This document shows positions 7,779 through 14,301 of a stretch of DNA of 15,956 bases, one piece after another. The stretch is from JANSYP01 sp039184415 (lineage in GTDB: Bacteria; Pseudomonadota; Alphaproteobacteria; Rhodobacterales; Rhodobacteraceae). A model generated the notes under the pieces. It ran no database searches and was not told the DNA's origin. It worked only from the letters and a program-made list of their open reading frames with translations. The stretch covers positions 1 through 15,956 of the forward strand of contig JBCDBB010000089.1 of assembly GCA_039184415.1 (NCBI GenBank), read 5' to 3'. Positions within the stretch are counted from its first letter, which is position 1, and each line of letters starts with the position of its first letter. The position numbers and the translations under genes are program-made.

Positions 7779-9565
7779 GGAGATGCGCTCTTTGTCTTTG
7801 CGCGCAACTGGAAATCCTGAACCTGCATGTATTGGCGGTACTGGCGGGCATAGGCGCCGTTCATCGCCAGCAGGTCCTCGTGTGTCCCCTGTTCCGTGAT
7901 CTGGCCGTGTTCCACAAAGATGATCTGATCGGCTTCGCGGATCGTGTGCAGCCGGTGGGCGATGATGATTTTGGTCCGTCCCAGGCCAAGCGCCTCGAGT
8001 GCCTGTTGGACCCGCCATTCATTCGAGGGATCGACAAAGGCCATGGCCTCGTCGAGCACCAGAACGGGCGCATCGTGAAGCAGCGCCCGGGCGATGCAGA
8101 GCCGTTGTTTCTGCCCCACCGAGAGGCGCATGCCCGGTGACAGAACGGTGTCATAGCCGCCCGGCAGCTCCTCGATGAACCTATGGGCCTGTGCGGCCCT
8201 GGCGGCGGCAATGATCCGGTCCCGGCTGGCTTTGGGGCGGGCCACGCGCAGGTTGTCGATGACACTGCGCGAAAACAGAAAATTGTCCTGAAACACAAAA
8301 GCCAGATTGCGCGCCAACTGCGGCGCGCTCATCTGGCGAATATCGGCGTCTCCAATCGTGATCCGGCCGCCATCCACATCCCAGAACCGGGCAAGCAGGC
8401 GGGCGATGGTGGTCTTGCCCGCGCCGCTGGGACCGACAATGGCAAGGGTCTGTCCTTCGCGAACCGAAAAGCTGAGGTTGGACAGGATGCGCTGCCCGTC
8501 GAGCGAGAAGCTGACATTTTCGAAACCGACGGCCGTCCCCCGCTGGCGTGTGTCGGCCTTTGGAAACGCCAGTACCGGACAGGCCATGAATTCGCCGCGG
8601 CGCGCGATCACCCGGCTCTGATGGCGCATGCGCGCGGCGAGACCGAACATGGTTGCCAGAACCAGGGAGAGCGACACGGCACCGGCATGGAAGAAAACCA
8701 CATCCCCGAGGCTGACCCCACCACGGTGCAGAAGCCAGATCGACACCGGGCTGAGGACCGTCAGCGTCGAGCCGATCATCACGAAAAACAAGTTGGATGG
8801 CGGCAGCGACGCCCGTTCCCAATCGTGGACAACCCGGTCGAACTGGTCCATCGCGCGATAGGCCCGGGTGAGCGCGACATCGGCATTGTTGTAAGTCTTC
8901 ACGACCGGCAGGGCCTTCAGGATGTCGGACATGCTGACCAGCATTTCGGTCTGGGCTGCGTGCAGCTGCGTCGTTGCCTCGCCGCTTTGGGCCAGAACCC
9001 GCGCCATCACCACCGCTCCGATGGCTACCGGCAGAATGACCGCCAGTGTCAGCCGCCAGTCCAGGACCATCATTGTCAGCAGCATGACCAGCGGCCCGGC
9101 ATAGGCCGCGGCCAGTTGCGGCGGCAGATGCGCGATGCCGTCTTCCAGGGTTTCAACATCCTCGATCACCAGCGCTCTGAGATATTCAGGCGAGAAGCGA
9201 TGGAACGCCCCCAGCGCGACCACCTGCAACCGCTCCGACGTCTCTCGCCGCAGATCGCTTTGCACCTGTCCGGCCACGGCATGGGCAAGCACATTGCTCA
9301 GGGCATCCAGAAGGACAACACCTGCGGCGGCGGCCAGGATGATCGCGGCCCAGAACATCGCAACGTCGGTATCCCCGGCCAGGGCTGCGTCGGCGAGGTT
9401 GCCCGTCGCCAGCGCCACCGGGACAAAGAGGCTCGCCCCCACGGCCGCACAGATCATCGCCACGCCGATGCGGCCGGAATAGGGGGTGACCATCGTCCAG
9501 ATGGCGCGCATGACGTCGGCTTCGGTGGCAAAGACCGGCGATCGAAGATCGGCAGAGCGTGTCAT
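7775..9565 (-). CDS. ABC transporter, fused membrane and ATPase domains (YbtP-like half)
   Basis: A 596-residue half-transporter, predicted partner of the next gene in the operon. Hydrophobic segments lie at about 32-62, 67-99, 149-170, 171-193, 259-283 and 286-313. The ATPase domain has Walker A GPSGAGKT (378-385), Q-loop VFQDN (Gln426), Walker B VLVLDE (Glu506) and H-loop His537. Two motifs deviate: the signature is LSVGQ (481-485) instead of LSGGQ, and the segment after Walker B reads AMAFVDP instead of the usual ATSALDP. In a heterodimer this signature would complete the partner's ATP site, so one of the two sites may be weakened. The start MTRSADLRSP (ATG at 9565) lies 17 bases after the receptor stop; the upstream open extension overlaps the receptor gene and looks non-coding. 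The Shine-Dalgarno is weak, so coupling to the receptor gene is likely. The transporter call is certain, the substrate inferred. Confidence 0.85.
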   Translation of the reverse strand: MTRSADLRSPVFATEADVMRAIWTMVTPYSGRIGVAMICAAVGASLFVPVALATGNLADAALAGDTDVAMFWAAIILAAAAGVVLLDALSNVLAHAVAGQVQSDLRRETSERLQVVALGAFHRFSPEYLRALVIEDVETLEDGIAHLPPQLAAAYAGPLVMLLTMMVLDWRLTLAVILPVAIGAVVMARVLAQSGEATTQLHAAQTEMLVSMSDILKALPVVKTYNNADVALTRAYRAMDQFDRVVHDWERASLPPSNLFFVMIGSTLTVLSPVSIWLLHRGGVSLGDVVFFHAGAVSLSLVLATMFGLAARMRHQSRVIARRGEFMACPVLAFPKADTRQRGTAVGFENVSFSLDGQRILSNLSFSVREGQTLAIVGPSGAGKTTIARLLARFWDVDGGRITIGDADIRQMSAPQLARNLAFVFQDNFLFSRSVIDNLRVARPKASRDRIIAAARAAQAHRFIEELPGGYDTVLSPGMRLSVGQKQRLCIARALLHDAPVLVLDEAMAFVDPSNEWRVQQALEALGLGRTKIIIAHRLHTIREADQIIFVEHGQITEQGTHEDLLAMNGAYARQYRQYMQVQDFQLRAKTKSASP

Positions 9566-9582
9566 GACCGGTGCCCGGAGCC

Positions 9583-11700
9583 TCAGAACGTCGCGGAGAC
9601 CCGAACACCGAAGGTGCGTTCCTCGCCAGGATAGGCCAGAATCCCGCCTTGCGCGGGAATGTTGGTGGCGCTGACAAAGTACTCTTCGTCCAGGGCGTTG
9701 TTGATGAAGATCGTCGCGCTCCACCGGTCAAAGCGGTACTCGGCCGAGAGATCAAGCAGCCCATAGGCCGACTGGCGCAGGGTGTTGGCCGCGTCAAAGT
9801 AGAATTCGGACCGCCAGTTGTAGAACCCGCGCAGGATTAGATCGGCCATGTTGAGCGGCACGCGATGCTCCACCCCAAGACCGACCGAGTATTTCGGCGC
9901 CAGTGGCTGGCTGTTGCCGCTGGCATCGCCGGTCGGGGCATTGCTGAAGTCGACAAAGGTCGCGTCGTTGTAGCCCAGGCTGACCTGCAGCGACGTCCGG
10001 TCCGACAGCAGCATGTCAGCCTGTGCCTCAACCCCGACACTGCGGGATTTTTTGGCGTTGTTGATCGCGATCGAGTTGGTCGCGCTGTCGAAGGTCAGAA
10101 CCTGCTGGTCGCGCCAGTCCATGTAGAATGCGGCAAGCGCATAGTTCAGTCGGCCGTCCAGCAAAGCTCCCTTGGCGCCGATCTCGTAGTTGATCGCGGA
10201 TTCCTCCTCGTACTGCAGATCGGGCGTACTGGCGAAGGCAATGTTGAACCCGGCCGGTTTATAGGCGGACGAGATCATCGCATAAAGGTTGGACTCCGGC
10301 GTCACGGCATAGGTCAGGCCGAGCCTTGGCGAGGCCGATTGGGTCGTGACGCTGTCTTCGACGAATTGCTGCAGCGCGAAAAGCGAGAATGGCAGACCCT
10401 GATTGCCGTCATGCCGGTAGTCAATCTCATTGCGGTCGTAGCTCAGGCGGATCCCGCCCACCAGATCAAGCCGATCAGTCAGGGCAAAGGTCCCGTCGGC
10501 AAAGACCGCCGCGCTGCGCGTTTTCGTGTTGCTGTCAGAGACCTCCGCATAGCCCTGGGCCAGGGCCGGCTGCCCGGGAAACAGGAAATCAGGCGGAAGA
10601 GGAACAGCTATTTCGAGATCTTCTTGCCGGTCATCCTCTGATGCCAGGAAGAATGCCCCCAGAACCCAATCCAGACGCTCGGTGGCACCGTTGATCCGGA
10701 GTTCCTGAGTGAACTGATCATAGTCCCGATCCCCACTCCGCAGATCAAAGACGACCGGCGCGACGCTTCCCGGTCCGAGGGAGCTCTCGCTGAACCGCCA
10801 CGCCGTGATCGACGTTACTTCGCCAAATCCGGTTGCCCAGACGTTCTTTAGGGAAACGCCGCCGTTCTCGACCTCTTCATCATAGGGCTGCGCGGCATTC
10901 ACACCATCATCGAGCACTGTATCAATCAGGCCGAATGCTCCGGTGCGTCCCCGGTCGCGCGCGTAGTCGACAGAGAGCAATGCGCTCCATGCATCGGTCG
11001 GGTCGTAGAGCAGCTTGAGCCGTGCGGCGACGTTGTCCTCGGAATCCAGATCTGGGCCACCTTGCTGGTTCTCGACCCAGCCCTCGTCCACAGCACGGCG
11101 AAAGGAAAACCGCAGAGCGGAGCGATCGTTGATGTCGACATTCTGCGTCAGTTCGGCGTTGAAGTGCCTGTGGGTGCCGAACCCCAGTTCCACATCCGTT
11201 TGGGTCACACCAAGCAGCGGGTCGCCGGTGTCCAGATTGATGCTTCCGGCCAGCGCGTTGCGTCCGGCCAGGGTCCCTTGCGGGCCGCGCAGGATGGTTA
11301 CCCGCTCCAGATCCGGAATGCTGAGATTGAACCCACTGTCGGCGCCGACATAGACATCATCGACATAGACAGCGACGGACGGGCCTGCGCCAAAGGCCGT
11401 GGTGCCGACGCCGCGAATGGAAATCGAGGTCGCGTCATTGCCGCCACGTTGCGGTGTCGCGACGGCATTCGGTGTGTGATTGACCACATCCGAAGCGCGC
11501 TTGGATTGCCGCGCTTCCAGCATGTCCCGTTCCACCACATTCACGCTGATTGGCACGTCTACGGCCGGTTGTTCGCGAAGCTGAGCGTCGATGATGATCG
11601 GCGCCAGTCTGATCGAGTCCTGTTGCTCTTGCGCCAGAACCGGCGTCGCACTCGACACAAGACTGCCAACCGCGGCAGCCGAGAAAAAACACTTCTTCAC
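9583..11700 (-). CDS. TonB-dependent outer-membrane siderophore receptor
   Basis: A 705-residue outer-membrane gated channel that takes up a ferric siderophore using energy from TonB. The N-terminus is a signal peptide (MKKCFFSAAAVGS, cleavage probably after VLA at residue 23). A TonB-box-like APIIIDA (~33-39) follows, then the plug domain with TSISIRGVGT, YVDDVYVG and LERVTILRGPQGTLAGRNA. The rest is a 22-strand-type barrel ending in the typical terminal Phe (RVSATF). Length and motifs fit siderophore receptors such as FyuA. The start is GTG at 11700 with AAGGA seven bases upstream; the nearby ATG is out of frame. First gene of the cassette, followed by the two ABC genes and the AraC gene, so probably iron- and ligand-regulated. 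The exact ligand cannot be read from the sequence, and a non-siderophore TonB substrate is possible but less likely given the neighbours. Confidence 0.9.
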   Translation of the reverse strand: MKKCFFSAAAVGSLVSSATPVLAQEQQDSIRLAPIIIDAQLREQPAVDVPISVNVVERDMLEARQSKRASDVVNHTPNAVATPQRGGNDATSISIRGVGTTAFGAGPSVAVYVDDVYVGADSGFNLSIPDLERVTILRGPQGTLAGRNALAGSINLDTGDPLLGVTQTDVELGFGTHRHFNAELTQNVDINDRSALRFSFRRAVDEGWVENQQGGPDLDSEDNVAARLKLLYDPTDAWSALLSVDYARDRGRTGAFGLIDTVLDDGVNAAQPYDEEVENGGVSLKNVWATGFGEVTSITAWRFSESSLGPGSVAPVVFDLRSGDRDYDQFTQELRINGATERLDWVLGAFFLASEDDRQEDLEIAVPLPPDFLFPGQPALAQGYAEVSDSNTKTRSAAVFADGTFALTDRLDLVGGIRLSYDRNEIDYRHDGNQGLPFSLFALQQFVEDSVTTQSASPRLGLTYAVTPESNLYAMISSAYKPAGFNIAFASTPDLQYEEESAINYEIGAKGALLDGRLNYALAAFYMDWRDQQVLTFDSATNSIAINNAKKSRSVGVEAQADMLLSDRTSLQVSLGYNDATFVDFSNAPTGDASGNSQPLAPKYSVGLGVEHRVPLNMADLILRGFYNWRSEFYFDAANTLRQSAYGLLDLSAEYRFDRWSATIFINNALDEEYFVSATNIPAQGGILAYPGEERTFGVRVSATF

Positions 11701-11707
11701 CGGACAT

Positions 11708-11713
11708 TCCTTT
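11708..11713 (-). promoter_or_regulatory. Ribosome binding site for the GTG start of the receptor gene
   Basis: AAAGGA on the minus strand ends seven bases before GTG (11700-11698). The alternative ATG inside the spacer opens a different frame that gives no receptor-like protein, so this site decides the start. Confidence 0.6.
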
Positions 11714-11733
11714 ATGACACCCGGCGAGTCTTA

Positions 11734-11772
11734 GGCAAAGTCAGCAACGGCGAGAACGTCAAAGACTTTGCC
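11734..11772. promoter_or_regulatory. Inverted repeat upstream of receptor, candidate operator
   Basis: GGCAAAGTC (11734-11742) and GACTTTGCC (11764-11772) are perfect 9-bp inverted arms separated by 21 bases. They lie about 34-72 bases upstream of the receptor start codon, where an activator site or overlapping iron-repressor site would be expected. Siderophore AraC regulators such as YbtA act at repeated sites upstream of receptor genes, and the cassette encodes such a regulator. No clear -35/-10 pair could be chosen. The repeat could also form an RNA hairpin with a large loop. Confidence 0.4.
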
Positions 11773-11820
11773 GAATTGTCTATTGCTTTGGAGTTTTGTC
11801 CTTAATGAGCTTTAGCTGCT

Positions 11821-11836
11821 GAGTCCGTTGCACTAA
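11821..11836 (+). repeat. Left terminal inverted repeat of the IS6 element
   Basis: GAGTCCGTTGCACTAA has an imperfect inverted copy at 12670-12685 and contains the GTTGCA core usual in IS6 ends. The outermost base is uncertain by a few positions. Confidence 0.55.
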
Positions 11837-11875
11837 CCATATTGCGTTGCGAGGTTTTGCCCTTTGGGGTTGAGC

Positions 11876-12630
11876 ATGCCGCACAAGTCTCCCTTCAAAC
11901 GCCATCGGTCTCCGCGCGACAACAAACTCTGTCCGGCGCGCTGGTATCTGCGCTACCCGCTGTCCTATCAGGATGTGGTCGATCTGCCTGCCGAATGCGG
12001 CGTCTTGGTTGATCGGTCGCCTGTGTTTTGCTGGGTGCGAAAGCTTGGTCCGGAACTGACCAAGCGAGCCGAAAACTTCTGCGCCGAAAGAAACTTCGAC
12101 TGGCGCGTGGACGGAACCTACATGCGCGTCGGTAGAAAGTGGCGCTACCTGTGGCACGCGATCGATGCCAATGGACAGATGGTCGACTTGCGGCTCGCAG
12201 CCCGGCGGGCTTCAATAGCCGCAAGGGCCATCCTGCGCAAAGCAATCGAACGAGTTCGCCTGCTCCGGCCGATCGCGATCTGTACCGACAAGGACGAGCG
12301 CTATCGGCACATCATCCGGGAAATCAGTCACCGATACGACCCGCATTGTGACAGAATCCAGCGCATCGACCGAAAATGACGGAGTTCGAGTGTCAAGCAA
12401 ACGATCCGGGGGGATCGTTTGTATCGACGCACCGGACCGAACGCGACCACGCCGCGATGAAACGGATCCTCGGGTGCTGTCAAAGCCTTCGATCCTCGCG
12501 AAAGGCTAAGGCGACCCCGAGCAGGGTAGAAACCATCCGAACCATCAAAGAGGGCTACGTCCATCACGAGCATCCAGGCGTCCAAGGCAAGATCGCCTGC
12601 ATCAGTCAAAGGTTCATGTCCGCCGCGTGA
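11876..12630 (+). pseudogene. IS6-family transposase, split by a small insertion and frameshift
   Basis: A DDE transposase in two frames. The first part starts at ATG 11876 (MPHKSPFKRHR, a short zinc-finger-like/HTH N-terminus with ARWYLRYPLSYQDV). It carries the first Asp (WRVDGTYMRV) and the second Asp (ICTDKDERY), then stops at TGA 12377-12379 right after QRIDRK. The rest continues in another frame with the catalytic Glu (TERDHAAMKRILG), then KATPSRVETIRTIKEG, and ends at 12630. Intact relatives read RIDRK-(about 4 residues)-NRIE-DHAAMKR without interruption. The break is explained by 45 extra bases (12377-12421) plus a probable 1-base loss just after. With D, D and E split over two frames it should be inactive. 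Confidence 0.85.
12398..12421. repeat. Perfect 10-bp hairpin with GGGG loop inside the IS6 gene
   Basis: CAAACGATCC (12398-12407) and GGATCGTTTG (12412-12421) are perfect inverted arms around GGGG. The hairpin forms the right half of the 45-nt segment (12377-12421) that interrupts the transposase gene. It may be the end of another mobile element, a miniature element, or a structured insertion. I could not assign it to a known family. Confidence 0.7.
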
Positions 12631-12669
12631 CCCTCACCATGGGCAAAGACCAGCTATGGCTGAAGACTA

Positions 12670-12685
12670 TTAACGCAACAGTCCC
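12670..12685 (-). repeat. Right terminal inverted repeat of the IS6 element
   Basis: TTAACGCAACAGTCCC is the imperfect inverted partner of 11821-11836 (11 of 16 matches) and lies 40 bases after the transposase stop, as expected for IS6. Confidence 0.5.
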
Positions 12686-12782
12686 CATCCAGGATGGTTT
12701 GAGCCTACTCCGTTGAAGAACTCTCGTTTGATCGGGCGACAAGTCGCTGATTCAGTTTCCGTGTCGATCGGGTGGATTGGCG

Positions 12783-13933
12783 ATGATGGAACGAAGACAG
12801 GAAGCTCAGGCGGCGCTGTTCTATGAGTTCTCGCTGGAGGACCATGTTCTGCAAGACCTCCTGCTTCGATCCATTGACCGGTTTGTCGAATGACCGGCAT
12901 CCGCGCTCGTCTTTCGGATTTTTACACTCACACGGGTCGTCCTTCGATTGCCCCAGAGTTGCTGATCCGAAGGTTGTTGGTCGGGTATTGCTTCGGCATT
13001 CGGTCCGAGCCGCGGCCATGCGACGAGGTTCACCTGAACCTGGCAAATCGCTGGTTCTGCCGTCTCAATCTGGCGGACAGAGTTCCGGGACACTCTACCG
13101 TTTCGAAGAACCGCCATGGTCGGTTTCATGAGAGCGAACTGCTATGTCCTCTGGTCCAGAGTAAGCCAATGGAACCTCAATGGCCCGAGAGACATTGGGC
13201 AATGCGTTCTTCAGTTGTTCAGGTGATGACCTGATCGACACGGGACATGGTGTGATCGTCGATGTGGAAGCCACCTGCTCCATCCGACTGGCCGAGGTCG
13301 GATCGACCAAGACGATGCTGAACAGCGTGAAGGAGAAGTTCGATCTGCATCCCGAACGCTTGATTGCAGACACGGCTTGCAGTTCCTGTGCAATGCTCAG
13401 CTGGCTGGTGGATAGCAAGATCGCACCACGTATCCCGGTCATCGACGAGACCGGGCGCACCGATGGAATCTGGTCATGCACCGCCTTCGAATGGGACGCT
13501 GAATACCACCAATACATCTGTCCGGCGGGTGAAGCGCTGAGCTATTCGGACGCAACTCCTCCGATCCCAATCGTGGCCGGACAGGAAAGGGCGCGACCAA
13601 GTGCCAAGCGCTCATACACACTTGCCAGGCATGCGCGTCGAAAGCCAAGTGTCGCCCGAACGCCGATGCGCGCAGGATCACCCGAAAAGAACACAGAGGA
13701 GCTCCCGACGTCGCCCGCGCTATCGCTAAGCCCCCCAATACAAGGTCTCGGTACAGCTCAGGAAGAAGGTCGAGATTCTCATCACCCATCTCAAACGCAT
13801 CCTCGGCCTGGGACGGCTGCGATCACATGGGACATGCGGCGCAAGCGACGAACTCCTACTCGCAGCAGCCGCCCGGAATGTCCGCAAGCTGGCGAAGATC
13901 TTTCCCGCACCGCAGCAATCCCGCAAAGCCTGA
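12783..13933 (+). pseudogene. IS1182-family transposase remnant, multiply frameshifted with internal deletion
   Basis: The pieces read in order as one IS1182-type transposase. MMERRQEAQAALFYEFSLED starts at 12783 and ends at TGA 12891-12893. A shifted frame from ~12890 gives IRARLSDFYTHTGRPS, VGYCFGIRSE and STVSKNRHGRF. From ~13200 another frame gives LIDTGHGVIVDVEAT and KEKFDLHPERLIADTA. Near 13540 the frame shifts again (SSDPNRGRTGKG, CQACASKAKCRPNADARR), and once more at a C6 run (13731-13736) before the conserved end HLKRILGLGRLR ... AKIFPAPQQSRKA and TGA at 13931-13933. Around 13150-13200 roughly 90 residues expected in the family, including the first catalytic region, are missing. Possible worn ends are near 12711-12721 and 13990-14000 (8 of 11 inverted matches). 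It cannot make active transposase. Confidence 0.85.
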
Positions 13934-14301
13934 TCAGAAAGACACTCGCGCCGCTATCAGATCGCAACTCTCTGCGCTCGCAACACATTGTTTTTCAGTG
14001 TAACCGGCTCTCTGTCGGTGTTTGCCGCACGCGCCTGTATCGGGCGGCATCCAACTTGGCGGCCATCCCCACATCTGGACAAAAGAGTCGTTCGGAGGAA
14101 GAAGCTGCCTTCAAACCGCGAACTTCTTAGGTCCGCTCTCCGGCCGAACCAGCAAAACGATCCCGGCTTGAAGCTCCGCGGTACATTGAACGCTCGCAGA
14201 CTCATAGCTACCTAAGACAAACATTGTAGAAACGGGACAAAGATCATGGATTGCGCACTCGCCAGTTAACCCAAAACGGTTTCCTTCAGTGAGCTTCATC
14301 C
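13934..14301. other. Spacer between IS1182 remnant and ABC-F gene
   Basis: These 368 bases hold no recognisable gene on either strand. The first ~65 bases are probably the worn right end of the IS1182 element, as TTTTTCAGTG at 13991-14000 resembles the inverted TTGAAGAAC near 12713. The promoter of the ABC-F gene should lie in the second half, but no good -35/-10 pair, attenuator hairpin or leader peptide could be defended. Confidence 0.5.

Larger units (their letters stand above)
11821..12685 (+). mobile_element. Decayed IS6-family insertion sequence
   Basis: An element of about 865 bp bounded by imperfect inverted repeats, GAGTCCGTTGCACTAA at the left and TTAACGCAACAGTCCC at the right (11 of 16 positions match after reverse complementing). 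These resemble IS6/IS26 ends, which contain GTTGCA. The length equals a usual ~820-bp IS6 element plus the 45-nt insertion in its gene. No matching target duplication was found, which is common for IS6 elements after recombination. The left end lies about 120 bases upstream of the receptor start, so the insertion may have redrawn the promoter region of the cassette. The family call is firm; the exact ends are moderately supported. Confidence 0.7.

Noticed and set aside
8183..9634. Open plus-strand frame (483 codons) opposite the first ABC gene
   Set aside because: Antisense to a gene with all ABC motifs; its composition (many His, Gln, Arg) is typical of a shadow frame.
11864..11875. TTG start 12 bases upstream of the IS6 transposase ATG
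   Set aside because: MPHKSPFKRHR at 11876 matches where IS6 transposases normally begin; the upstream TTG adds nothing conserved.
12890..13234. Independent small transposase gene
   Set aside because: Its content is the second segment of the IS1182 transposase whose first segment ends at the same spot, so it is part of one broken gene.
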